From: Anaerolineales bacterium
Lineage (GTDB): Bacteria; Chloroflexota; Anaerolineae; Anaerolineales; Villigracilaceae
DNA length: 38,859 bases
Direction of reading: 5' to 3'
Assembly (NCBI GenBank): GCA_014860805.1
Contig: JACZJB010000236.1
Location: 1 to 38,859 of the forward strand
The position numbers were made by a program, and so were the translations under genes. This document shows, piece after piece, positions 15,786 to 23,311 of the stretch (position 1 is its first letter; each line of letters begins with the position of its first letter). The notes under the pieces were generated by a model, which was not told the origin of the DNA, made no database searches, and saw only the letters and a list, made by a program, of their open reading frames with translations.

Positions 15786-16274
15786 TTGAAAAAACTACTT
15801 ATCATTGGTTATGGAAATCCAGACCGGGAGGATGATGGCGTCGCCTGGCATATTTTGCATGCGCTAACAAAAAAGTTGGGGCTGTCCGCACCCGCATCCT
15901 ACGAGGACGATTTTCCGCAACACCCCCAAATCGATTTCTCTTTTTACCTGCAGCTGACGCCGGAAATGGCTGAGGAAATTGCTGCGTACGATCACGTCTG
16001 CTTTGTGGATGCGCACACAGGCAACATCCCCGAAGAGGTGCGCCTTGTCGATGTGGAAAGCGATTTTCAACGCTCGCCGTTTACGCACCACCTCACACCC
16101 CAGTCACTCGTTTCGATTTGCGAATCACTCTACAAAAATAAGCCCGAAGCGGTTTTGCTTTCTGTGCGCGGTTATCAATTCCTCTTTTCGCGGCAATTAT
16201 CTGAAGAGACCATGAGGCTCGTCCCGCAGGCTGTTGGATTGATCTGGAACTGGCTAAGCGTCAAAATATCGTGA
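15786..16274 (+). CDS. hoxW: Hydrogenase maturation protease HoxW (HycI/HybD family)
   Basis: 162 residues. It opens MKKLLIIGYGNPDREDDGVAW, the G(Y)GNxxxxDDG hallmark of the nickel-sensing endopeptidases that trim the large-subunit precursor. Likely nickel ligands are Asp16, Asp75 in FVDAH, and His101 or His102 in FTHHLTPQSL, in the order of HybD. The substrate is most likely the HoxH C-terminal extension 600 bp upstream. The chosen start is a TTG at 15786 because it gives the conserved N-terminus; no ATG is available upstream and no Shine-Dalgarno sequence is visible, so low translation is expected. A hairpin precedes it. Confidence 0.9.
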   Translation: MKKLLIIGYGNPDREDDGVAWHILHALTKKLGLSAPASYEDDFPQHPQIDFSFYLQLTPEMAEEIAAYDHVCFVDAHTGNIPEEVRLVDVESDFQRSPFTHHLTPQSLVSICESLYKNKPEAVLLSVRGYQFLFSRQLSEETMRLVPQAVGLIWNWLSVKIS

Positions 16275-16320
16275 GGGACGGAAATGCTCGAATACAAAAT
16301 CACCGCAGTAAATGCGGAAT

Positions 16321-16329
16321 TGGTATAAT
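16321..16329 (+). promoter_or_regulatory. Extended -10 promoter element ahead of the second CBS gene
   Basis: TGGTATAAT is a perfect TGn-TATAAT extended -10. Transcription would begin near 16336, giving a leader of about 45 bases with AAAGGAG before the ATG at 16381. It suggests this CBS gene can be expressed apart from the hydrogenase operon. No -35 is evident, as is usual for extended -10 promoters. Confidence 0.5.
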
Positions 16330-16380
16330 GCGAACAATGCCCGCCTTGTAAATCATATAACCCCAAAGGAGATTGACCTC

Positions 16381-16827
16381 ATGACCACAGTCCGCAAACT
16401 TCTGGAAGCAAAAGAAACCGCAAAAAATTTCTCTGTGGAAGCATCTCAAACCGTGTTGGATGCACTCAAAGTAATGGCAGAGGCTCATATTGGAGCTATT
16501 TTGGTGACCGAAAATGGCAAGATCATCGGCATTTACACGGAGCGCGATTATCTTTACAAGGGCGAGATCGAAGGCCGAAGTGCAAAGGACACCAAGATCA
16601 AGGATGTGATGGTTGCCAAAATGATCACGGTCACAAATGAAACAACCGTTGAACAGTGCATGGGATTGATGAAGCAGCACCATTTTCGCCACCTGCCGGT
16701 TGTGGAAAATGACCAGTTGATCGGTCTGGTCTCGATGCGCGATGTCATGCTGGCGGCAATCGAAAACAAGGAAAGTGAGATCCGCGGATTGGAAAACTAT
16801 ATTCTCGGCTCAGGTTTTCAATCCTAA
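16381..16827 (+). CDS. CBS-pair protein (second tandem paralogue)
   Basis: 148 residues. An upstream ATG at 16312 is in frame, but ATG 16381 is preferred: AAAGGAG lies at proper distance and the product then starts MTTVRKLLEAKETAKNF, matching the paralogue at 15270. CBS 1 contains GAILVTENGKIIGIYTERDYLY; CBS 2 contains IKDVMVAKMITVTNETTVEQCMGLM and HFRHLPVVENDQLIGLVS. The tail ENYILGSGFQS matches the ENYILGTGYGE tail of the other copy. The two proteins may form homo- or heterodimeric Bateman modules. The gene has its own extended -10 promoter and is closed by a terminator, which marks the end of the hydrogenase locus. Confidence 0.88.
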   Translation: MTTVRKLLEAKETAKNFSVEASQTVLDALKVMAEAHIGAILVTENGKIIGIYTERDYLYKGEIEGRSAKDTKIKDVMVAKMITVTNETTVEQCMGLMKQHHFRHLPVVENDQLIGLVSMRDVMLAAIENKESEIRGLENYILGSGFQS

Positions 16828-16842
16828 AACAAGGATGACAGC

Positions 16843-16877
16843 AAAAGGGCACCGTCTCTTTTGGCGTGTGCCCTTTT
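16843..16877 (+). terminator. Intrinsic terminator closing the hydrogenase locus
   Basis: AAAAGGGCAC (16843-16852) pairs with GTGCCCTTTT (16868-16877), followed by TGTTT; the loop is 15 bases. It lies 16 bp after the CBS stop and 40 bp before the lipoprotein start. Confidence 0.8.
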
Positions 16878-16900
16878 TGTTTCTGTGGAATCTTATCTAC

Positions 16901-16909
16901 TGGTAAAAT
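16901..16909 (+). promoter_or_regulatory. Extended -10 promoter giving a leaderless or near-leaderless mRNA
   Basis: TGGTAAAAT (extended -10, hexamer TAAAAT at 16904-16909) ends 7 bases before ATG 16917. Transcription would start at or next to the A of the ATG. No Shine-Dalgarno sequence lies between them. Confidence 0.5.
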
Positions 16910-16916
16910 CGCACTC

Positions 16917-18515
16917 ATGTCTTGTCACAAATTTGTCATAACTTCGGTTCTATTCACCATCTTTCTTGCGGCCTGCGCGCCTGAAGCTCCTACACAGGTT
17001 GTTTTTCCAACCTACGACCCTTTTTTACCCATTCAAAATAATGCAACGGGGCAGCCCACAGTATTGACAGCCACAAGTTCGCCGCTCGCCCCAACAGCTA
17101 CGCGTCAGCCAACGCCTACGCGCGCGCCATTGACTATATCCCCAGTCTCACCATTAATGGCAGGTGTTTCCAGTCAGATCATGGGCACACCCACGCCGGA
17201 TATGGCGCGCATTCTGCCAACCCCGAGGCAGGAAAAGGACGAGTATGTTGTGCAGGCAGGAGACACACTTGGAGACATCGCCCAAAGATATGGCATAAGT
17301 GTACAGGACCTTATGACCGCCAACAACATCACTGACCCAAACACACTGGATATTGGCATGGTATTAAGTGTCCCTGCGCCGAATCCGGGCGATATTGGCT
17401 TGTCTCTCAAAATCATCCCAGACTCAGAACTGGTATACGGCCCAGCCAGCGTTTATTTTGATGTTGGAAATTTCATTCAAAGCCAGAACGGATATCTCGC
17501 CAACTACACACAGGATGTGAACGGAGTCCTCTTATCGGGCGAGGAAATCATCCAGATCATTTCTCAAAATTATTCCATCAACCCGCGTTTGTTACTGGCG
17601 CTGCTTGAATATCAAAGCGGATGGGTCACCAATCCCACCCCTTTCAACACATCCTTCCCCATGGGGCTGGCGGACGAAAACCGCTACGGCTTATATCGCC
17701 AGCTTGCATGGACGGCAGATACTTTAAATCGCGGTTATTATCTTTGGAAGATAAACGCACTCTCTACATGGATATTGAATGATGGCACGGTCATCCCTAT
17801 TGACCCCACCATCAACGCAGGCACTGCTGCCGTGCAATATTTCTTTTCAAAATTTGACGACCGCGCCACATGGGATAAGGATGTCAATGAAACCGGCGTG
17901 ATCGTGACATATTTTGTCTTCTTTGGAAATCCATTCAGGTACGCTGTAGAGCCGCTCATACCCGCAGGGCTTTCGCAGCCTGCCATGAGTCTTCCATTCA
18001 GCCCATACGAAACCTGGTACTTTACTGGCGGTCCGCATGGCGGATGGGATTCAGGTTCTGCATGGGCAGCGCTTGATTTCGCACCGCCCGGCGACAACGG
18101 CAGCTGCTATACAAGCTCCTCATGGATCACCGCCATGGCAGACGGTTTGATCACACGCGCCTCCAATGGAGCCGTGATACAAGACCTCGACAATGACGGC
18201 TACGAACAAACCGGCTGGGTAATTCTCTATATGCATGTTGCAGCCGAAGAGCGCGTTACCCCAGGAGAATACCTCTTTACAGGCGAACAAGTCGGGCATC
18301 CCTCCTGCGAAGGCGGCGTTTCAAATGCAACCCATGTTCACGTCGCACGCAAATTCAACGGCGAATGGATTGCGGCAGACGGACCCATTCCCTTCAACTT
18401 GAACGGATGGGTGTCAAGCGGAGATGGAGCAGAATACAACGGATTCCTCTCCCGCGGCTCACAAACCATCGAAGCCTGGGACAGCGCAAATGGTCTCAAC
18501 TTGATCTCACAATAA
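16917..18515 (+). CDS. Lipoprotein with LysM and M23 peptidase domains (paralogue 1)
   Basis: 532 residues. The in-frame ATG at 16866 is rejected because 16917 starts a clean lipoprotein signal (MSCHKFVITSVLFTIFLAAC, lipid Cys20) and lies 7 bases after a -10. A Thr/Pro-rich linker (25-100) is followed by a LysM domain (about 108-153, VVQAGDTLGDIAQRYGIS), which binds glycan. A central helical region with NPRLLLALLEYQSGWV (222-237) looks like a lytic-transglycosylase-type fold but is not certain. The C-terminal domain is M23-like with zinc-ligand candidates His374, Asp387, and His473/His475 (THVH). It is an extracellular, membrane-anchored peptidoglycan-binding protein and probable hydrolase. 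Two paralogues follow in tandem. Confidence 0.85.
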   Translation: MSCHKFVITSVLFTIFLAACAPEAPTQVVFPTYDPFLPIQNNATGQPTVLTATSSPLAPTATRQPTPTRAPLTISPVSPLMAGVSSQIMGTPTPDMARILPTPRQEKDEYVVQAGDTLGDIAQRYGISVQDLMTANNITDPNTLDIGMVLSVPAPNPGDIGLSLKIIPDSELVYGPASVYFDVGNFIQSQNGYLANYTQDVNGVLLSGEEIIQIISQNYSINPRLLLALLEYQSGWVTNPTPFNTSFPMGLADENRYGLYRQLAWTADTLNRGYYLWKINALSTWILNDGTVIPIDPTINAGTAAVQYFFSKFDDRATWDKDVNETGVIVTYFVFFGNPFRYAVEPLIPAGLSQPAMSLPFSPYETWYFTGGPHGGWDSGSAWAALDFAPPGDNGSCYTSSSWITAMADGLITRASNGAVIQDLDNDGYEQTGWVILYMHVAAEERVTPGEYLFTGEQVGHPSCEGGVSNATHVHVARKFNGEWIAADGPIPFNLNGWVSSGDGAEYNGFLSRGSQTIEAWDSANGLNLISQ

Positions 18516-18540
18516 TTCATGCACCCTTAATCTAAGCGGA

Positions 18541-18546
18541 TATAAT
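18541..18546 (+). promoter_or_regulatory. -10 element with very short leader before paralogue 2
   Basis: TATAAT ends 10 bases before ATG 18557, so the transcript would carry a leader of only about 4 bases and no Shine-Dalgarno site. Confidence 0.45.
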
Positions 18547-18556
18547 TCATTCAATC

Positions 18557-20170
18557 ATGCATCGCATCCTTCTACTTTTCGCCATCATAGCACTGACAAT
18601 ATCCGCCTGCGGAACATCTCCCTCGATTTGGGGAGTTGTGCAAACACCCACACCGAACACACCCGCCCAAGCATCGCCTCTGATCGACCCGTTTGCTGTT
18701 CAGGATGACCCGATCATTTTCCACACCTCAACACCCCCTGCGGCAGTCGATGCAAGCATCTCCAACACACCAACACCGGACGGCGCTGCCCCCATCATTG
18801 CTCCAACCTATACGCCATCCACAGACGCCGCGCCATTTCTATATTACGCACAAAGCGGCGATATGCTTTCCGCCATCGCAAGCCGCTTTGGAGTGGAGGA
18901 ATCTGAAATCGTCTCGGATGCCGACCTCACCAAAACAACACTGATCGACCCCGGTACACTGCTTGTTATTCCGAACAAAATTTACGAGCCAACCACGCCA
19001 AACATCCAGATCATGCCAGACGCAGAGATCGTATTCTCCGTTACAGCCGCGGATTTTGACGTGGAAGCCTTTGTGAAGAAAGAGGGGGGCTATCTGGCAA
19101 GTTTCAGAGACTATCTTGGCTCCACCGGCTGGATCGAAGGCTATGACGCCGTGGAACGTCTGGCATACGAGAATTCCATCAACCCGCGGATGATCCTTGG
19201 TCTGTTGGAATATGAAAGCCGCTGGGTAAGCAGCCAGCCCATTGACCTGCTCCATACTGACTTTCCAATGGGCTTTAATGATTATCACTATAAAGGCATG
19301 TCAGTACAAATGGTTTGGGCGATCAACAACATGTCCATTGCTTACTATGGCTGGCGCGCCGGAACCATCACCCATCTCGATTTCCCCGATGGAACGTCAC
19401 TACGAATTGACCCCCGCCTAAATGCAGGCACGGTGGCGATCCAGTACCTTTTCTCTCGTCTTTACAACCAGTCAAAATGGGCACAGATCATCGACCCTAA
19501 CTCTGGGTTTCCAGCCATGTATTCAAAAATGTTCGGAGATCCCTGGGCGCTCGCAGATGAAGTCAACCCATTATTTCCCCCGGCGCTCACTCAACCGCCC
19601 CTTACTTTGCCATTTGAGCCTAACGTCCAGTGGAATCTCACCGGCGGTCCGCACAATGGCTGGGGACAAATAAACCCCGCTATTTATGGACAATCTCACA
19701 GCGTGTTTTCAGCTATAGATTTTGCGCCCCCCACCAAAAGCGGGGGATGCGGCGCAACGGATACATGGGTGGTTGCGGCTGCTCCTGGCCTTGTCGTACG
19801 CTCTGAAAACGGCGCAGTCATGGTAGATCTTGACGGCGATGGCTACGAGCAAACCGGCTGGAATCTTCTATACATGCACATTGCCAATAAAGACCGCGTC
19901 GCTGCCGGTACCTGGCTTGAGTTGAACAACCGCATCGGCCATGCCTCCTGTGAAGGTGGAGTCTCAACAGGAACTCACTTGCACTTTGCAAGAAAATACA
20001 ATGGCGAATGGGTCACTGCTGATGGCCCCATTCCATTCGTCATGGATGGCTGGCGCGTCGTGGCTGGAGATGCACCGTACAAAGGAAAACTTGTCCGCGG
20101 TGACGAGGAAGTCATCGCGGATCTGCTTGGACAAAGCTGGTCCAGCATCATACGCGAAAAGAATGAATAA
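18557..20170 (+). CDS. Lipoprotein with LysM and M23 peptidase domains (paralogue 2)
   Basis: 537 residues with the same domain order as the gene before it. Signal MHRILLLFAIIALTISAC, lipid Cys18. A Thr/Pro-rich linker (about 25-95) leads into LysM (AQSGDMLSAIASRFGV). The central region has NPRMILGLLEYESRWV, where Glu-Ser resembles the catalytic Glu motif of soluble lytic transglycosylases. The M23-like part keeps GGPHNGWG, AIDFAPP and GTHLHFARK, so the His/Asp/His-x-His set is complete. An insert of about nine residues before AIDFAPP is unique to this copy. The 3' end overlaps paralogue 3 by 8 bp, so those two are cotranslated. Confidence 0.85.
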   Translation: MHRILLLFAIIALTISACGTSPSIWGVVQTPTPNTPAQASPLIDPFAVQDDPIIFHTSTPPAAVDASISNTPTPDGAAPIIAPTYTPSTDAAPFLYYAQSGDMLSAIASRFGVEESEIVSDADLTKTTLIDPGTLLVIPNKIYEPTTPNIQIMPDAEIVFSVTAADFDVEAFVKKEGGYLASFRDYLGSTGWIEGYDAVERLAYENSINPRMILGLLEYESRWVSSQPIDLLHTDFPMGFNDYHYKGMSVQMVWAINNMSIAYYGWRAGTITHLDFPDGTSLRIDPRLNAGTVAIQYLFSRLYNQSKWAQIIDPNSGFPAMYSKMFGDPWALADEVNPLFPPALTQPPLTLPFEPNVQWNLTGGPHNGWGQINPAIYGQSHSVFSAIDFAPPTKSGGCGATDTWVVAAAPGLVVRSENGAVMVDLDGDGYEQTGWNLLYMHIANKDRVAAGTWLELNNRIGHASCEGGVSTGTHLHFARKYNGEWVTADGPIPFVMDGWRVVAGDAPYKGKLVRGDEEVIADLLGQSWSSIIREKNE

Positions 20171-21659
20171 AAAAAGTATTTATTTTCGAAAAATCATTGC
20201 TGTTCTAACAAGCGTATTGTTCCTAATCACCTCTTGCAATACAACCAACCCCAGCCAAGGTAGCAGCGCAACGCCGGAAATGGATTCTTTGAACGATGAA
20301 CTGAGTTTGGGGCCAAGCCCAACGCCGCTTCCAACTCGAAAGGCGTACGCGCCGGGCGAGCTGGTTGATTACACCGCCCAAACCGGTGACTCTCTCCCAT
20401 CCCTGGCCTTGCGCTTCAATACAACTGTGAATGAAATTCTGCTCGCCAACCCACAGATTCCACGGGACGCCACTACCATGCCGCCCGGCATGCCCATGAA
20501 AATCCCAATCTACTATCTCGCACTCTGGGCAAACCCGTTTCAAATTATCCCCGACCATGCATTTATTTACGGGCCGACAGGTACCGGATTTAATACCGCT
20601 GCATTTGTTGAATCACAACCTGGTTGGTTAAAAAAATATCGCGCATATGTCGGTGGCAAATGGCGGTCAGGCGCAGAAATGGTAGACTATATTGCCATCA
20701 ACTATAGTATCAACCCGCGTCTGCTCCTGGCAATCCTCGAATATCAAACCGGGGCATTGACTCAACCAGATTTCACAGAAACCGGGCAAATACTTGGGCT
20801 TTCACGAAGATTCTGGGGAACACCTTATCTTCAACTTGTACTTGCTGCAAACATTCTCAACAATGGGTATTATGGCTGGAGAAGCGGGAAGCTTCTAGAG
20901 TTTGAAGATGTTGATGATATTCTCATCAGGCCTGATCCATGGCAAAATGCCGCATCAGTTGCGATGCAGTTTTACTACGCAAATATATACAGCGGGAGTG
21001 AATATGCGCTCGCAACCGGACCCGAAGGCCTGTTCCAGACCTATTCAAATTTATTTGACAATCCCTGGGACGATCCATTTATCCATATCCCTGGCAGCTT
21101 ACAACAGCCAGACTTTATGCTCCCATTTCAATACGATCAAACCTGGTCTTATACAGGCGGTCCGCACACGGGCTGGGGCACAGGAGAACCTCTGGCAGCC
21201 ATAGACTTCGCCCCACCCAGTGAGAAATCCGGTTGTGTAAGCGTGAAGCCGGAAAACTATGTGACCGCCATGGCAGATGGATTGGTCGTGCGTTCCAGCA
21301 TCGATGGTGTTGCTTTAGATCTCGATAAAGACGGCAATGAGCGAACGGGATGGGTCATCTTTTATTTGCATCTTGCAACTGAACAACGCACCACTCTCGG
21401 CACTGAATTAAAAGCAGGCGACAAAATTGGATATCCGTCCTGCGCGGGCGGCCACGCCACAGGGACGCACGTTCACATTGCAAGGAAATACAACGGGGAA
21501 TGGATACTGGCTGATAGCGCAGTACCATTTACCATGAATGGTTGGACTACACACAACGGCAGCCGTGAATACCTGGGAACCCTGACAAAGGGCAGTTCCA
21601 TAGTCATCGCCTGTGATTGCGGCGATGTGTTCACTTCCATCAGCGGGAGTTATCCCTAA
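20163..21659 (+). CDS. Lipoprotein with LysM and M23 peptidase domains (paralogue 3)
   Basis: 498 residues from ATG 20163. The open frame extends upstream to 19941 inside the previous gene, but only 20163 gives a lipoprotein signal (MNKKSIYFRKIIAVLTSVLF, LITSC, lipid Cys25). The linker is shorter than in the other copies. LysM (YTAQTGDSLPSLALRFNTT) is followed by the central NPRLLLAILEYQTGAL stretch, in which the residue after Glu-Tyr-Gln-Thr diverges. The M23-like domain has GGPHTGWG, AIDFAPP and GTHVHIARK, so metal ligands are kept. Domain order matches the two genes upstream, so this is a triplication. The gene is closed by a bidirectional terminator. Confidence 0.85.
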   Translation: MNKKSIYFRKIIAVLTSVLFLITSCNTTNPSQGSSATPEMDSLNDELSLGPSPTPLPTRKAYAPGELVDYTAQTGDSLPSLALRFNTTVNEILLANPQIPRDATTMPPGMPMKIPIYYLALWANPFQIIPDHAFIYGPTGTGFNTAAFVESQPGWLKKYRAYVGGKWRSGAEMVDYIAINYSINPRLLLAILEYQTGALTQPDFTETGQILGLSRRFWGTPYLQLVLAANILNNGYYGWRSGKLLEFEDVDDILIRPDPWQNAASVAMQFYYANIYSGSEYALATGPEGLFQTYSNLFDNPWDDPFIHIPGSLQQPDFMLPFQYDQTWSYTGGPHTGWGTGEPLAAIDFAPPSEKSGCVSVKPENYVTAMADGLVVRSSIDGVALDLDKDGNERTGWVIFYLHLATEQRTTLGTELKAGDKIGYPSCAGGHATGTHVHIARKYNGEWILADSAVPFTMNGWTTHNGSREYLGTLTKGSSIVIACDCGDVFTSISGSYP

Positions 21660-21662
21660 AAC

Positions 21663-21691
21663 AAAAAGACTGGCTAGCGCCAGTCTTTTTT
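21663..21691 (+). terminator. Bidirectional intrinsic terminator
   Basis: GACTGGC (21668-21674) and GCCAGTC (21679-21685) form a 7-bp stem around TAGC, flanked by AAAAA on the left and TTTTTT on the right. It can end the lipoprotein transcript (+) and the TlpA-like gene (-). Confidence 0.85.
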
Positions 21692-21759
21692 GAACAATGC
21701 CAGATTCGTCCATCTCTTTAAAAGATATTTTTCCATCCAATTCATCGTGACTTCCATTT

Positions 21760-22320
21760 TTACTCCAAAATTATGTCTGGCACAAATTTTTCAAGGTTTC
21801 TTTTTGAGATTCCACCTATCCACATTAGGCGCACAATACCATCACGGTCGATCACATATGAGCTTGGTAAATTCATAGTGTTGAATTTTCGCTGGGCATC
21901 ATAATTTTCGTCCAGCCAAACAGGGAAGGTTAATCCGAATTCATTTACAAAAGGAGCTACAATATCGCGCGGTTCTTCCTGATCGATGGCAACCAACACA
22001 AAACCATCCTGTTTATATTTTTCATAGAATGTCTGCAAAGTCGGCATTTCCTCTCTGCATGGTGGGCACCAGGTAGCCCAAAGATTGACAAGGATAACCT
22101 TGCCCCGATAATCCTCAAGAGATACAGGCTCTCCAGAAAGACTCTGGAGAGTTAATTCAGGGGCGGGAAAGTTTACTTTAGCCGGGACAGTCGAAAAGTC
22201 CTGGGCTGAAGCGGCTTTTTGATCCAAAAGCATGACAGACATGACACCGGTAGCCAGAAGCCCCAAGCCGATCATCAGCAGGGCAAGGATGCGAGTACGG
22301 GAAGATGGGATAGTGGTCAT
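21760..22320 (-). CDS. TlpA/ResA-family membrane-anchored thiol-disulfide oxidoreductase
   Basis: 186 residues from ATG 22320; an upstream in-frame TTG at 22353 is possible but less likely. A short basic N-terminus is followed by one membrane segment (ILALLMIGLGLLATGVMSVML), then an extracytoplasmic thioredoxin fold. The active site is WATWCPPC, and the conserved cis-Pro region appears as NLPSSYVIDRDG. The domain begins APELTLQSLSGEPVSLEDYRGK, typical of the AhpC/TSA-Redoxin/ResA group. It likely reduces disulfides outside the membrane, for example in apocytochrome c maturation; no cytochrome biogenesis gene is adjacent. It shares the terminator at 21663 with the convergent lipoprotein genes. 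Confidence 0.9.
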   Translation of the reverse strand: MTTIPSSRTRILALLMIGLGLLATGVMSVMLLDQKAASAQDFSTVPAKVNFPAPELTLQSLSGEPVSLEDYRGKVILVNLWATWCPPCREEMPTLQTFYEKYKQDGFVLVAIDQEEPRDIVAPFVNEFGLTFPVWLDENYDAQRKFNTMNLPSSYVIDRDGIVRLMWIGGISKRNLEKFVPDIILE

Positions 22321-22517
22321 TATTATTTTTGCATATATCCAAGAAGAAGGCAACTTGTGCTATTTATTACAAAGACAAATTGTGAGTATAAAATATTACT
22401 TATTTCACAAAGTATAACCGAGCCAAAATTTTTACTGACAATTAAAGGACAAATGTCATTCACATTAGGATATATGATACTGGCAACTTGTCCAGACGTT
22501 GATTAACATGCAATCAA

Positions 22518-22991
22518 ATGTTGGACTCACTTCCTTACATCCCGCTGTTTCAAGGTTTTGATACGTTTCAAATATCCATCTTGAAAAATCTCTTCGAGGA
22601 TTTCTTCTGTCCAGCAGGGACGGTTATTTTCGAACAAGGAGACCCAGCCAAGTATTTATACTTGCTTATAAGCGGAGAAATTGCCATACGCTATAAACCC
22701 TACGACGGACCTCCGCTTACACTGACCCGTCTGCACGACGGCGAAGTTTTCGGCTGGTCTGCAGTCATCGGAACTCCCAAATACACTTCCAGCATTGTCA
22801 GCGAAACAGAGGTTACAGCCATACGAATCGAGGGAGCTCATCTTTGGGCTTTGGTCAGAGAACATCCAGAAATAGGGACGACTATCATTGACCGCCTTGC
22901 GCGTATCGTCTCGCCGAGATGGGAAAATGCCCATGCACAAATTCAATCTCTTTTGAATTCGAACCGTAATGAATGGAAAGGAGAGAAATAA
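22518..22991 (+). CDS. Stand-alone cyclic nucleotide-binding (CRP-like) domain protein
   Basis: 157 residues. The cNMP-binding beta-roll fills residues 8-120 (PLFQGFDTFQISIL, then GTVIFEQGDPAKYLYLLISGEIAI, then DGEVFGWSAVIG and KYTSSIVSETEVTAIRI). The phosphate-binding cassette is loosely kept (GEVFGWSAVIGTPKYTSS). The usual C-terminal helix-turn-helix of CRP/FNR is missing; only a helix of about 35 residues follows. It is therefore unlikely to bind DNA itself and probably regulates a partner protein. It overlaps the NifU-like gene by one base (TAATG), implying tight coupling. The upstream region 22321-22517 has TATGAT at 22473 as a possible -10, with nothing else recognisable. Confidence 0.85.
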   Translation: MLDSLPYIPLFQGFDTFQISILKNLFEDFFCPAGTVIFEQGDPAKYLYLLISGEIAIRYKPYDGPPLTLTRLHDGEVFGWSAVIGTPKYTSSIVSETEVTAIRIEGAHLWALVREHPEIGTTIIDRLARIVSPRWENAHAQIQSLLNSNRNEWKGEK

Positions 22992-23236
22992 TGACAATGT
23001 CAGAGATCGCCAGTCAGGAAATACAATTGCGCCATCTTGTTGAAAAGTTGAATGCATATATTGAACAATATCATGGCGGCACCGTGGATTTTGTTTCATT
23101 CCACGACAACACCCTCGAAGTAAAACTTGGGGGAGCTTGCCTGAATTGCCCGCTTTTACCAGCCACCTTGCATGGCTGGGTGGCTGGAACTGTCCACCAA
23201 TTCTTTCCAAGCGTAAATGTGGTGGAAGCTAAATAG
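22991..23236 (+). CDS. NifU-like C-terminal domain protein (Fe-S scaffold)
   Basis: 81 residues from ATG 22991. The longer frame from 22973 is rejected because AAAGGAG at 22977-22983 then serves as ribosome-binding site and the start fuses with the preceding stop. The domain has HLVEKLNAYIEQYHGGTVDFVSF at the start and GGACLNCPLLPATLHGWVAGTV, with the CxxC that carries a labile Fe-S cluster in NifU/Nfu proteins. The loop CLNCPLL differs from the common CSGCPSS, but the layout fits. It could supply clusters to the many Fe-S enzymes of this genome, or serve the neighbouring cNMP domain protein. Confidence 0.85.
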   Translation: MTMSEIASQEIQLRHLVEKLNAYIEQYHGGTVDFVSFHDNTLEVKLGGACLNCPLLPATLHGWVAGTVHQFFPSVNVVEAK

Positions 23237-23257
23237 AAAATACCTGAGGGCAGGTAT

Positions 23258-23295
23258 AAAAAGATATCCCCGCTAAACAGCGGGGATATCTTTTT
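23258..23295 (+). terminator. Bidirectional intrinsic terminator
   Basis: AAGATATCCCCGCT (23261-23274) and AGCGGGGATATCTT (23279-23292) form a 14-bp perfect stem with an AAAC loop, with an A-run to the left and a T-run to the right. It serves the NifU-like gene (+) and the membrane operon (-). A small hairpin TACCTG-AGGG-CAGGTA lies just upstream (23241-23256). Confidence 0.92.
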
Positions 23296-23311
23296 ATAGG
23301 AAGTTGCTATT

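Noticed and set aside
16927-16936. Palindrome ACAAATTTGT as an operator
   Set aside because: It lies inside the signal-peptide codons of the first lipoprotein, is short, and lacks the TTGTGA half-site spacing of the two hydrogenase operators.
18557-21659. Recent duplication or misassembly of the lipoprotein genes
   Set aside because: The three copies are clearly diverged at protein level, with different signal peptides, linkers and inserts, so an assembly repeat is unlikely.
22518-22991. CRP/FNR transcription factor that could bind the hydrogenase operators
   Set aside because: The helix-turn-helix is absent; the protein ends about 35 residues after the cNMP-binding domain.
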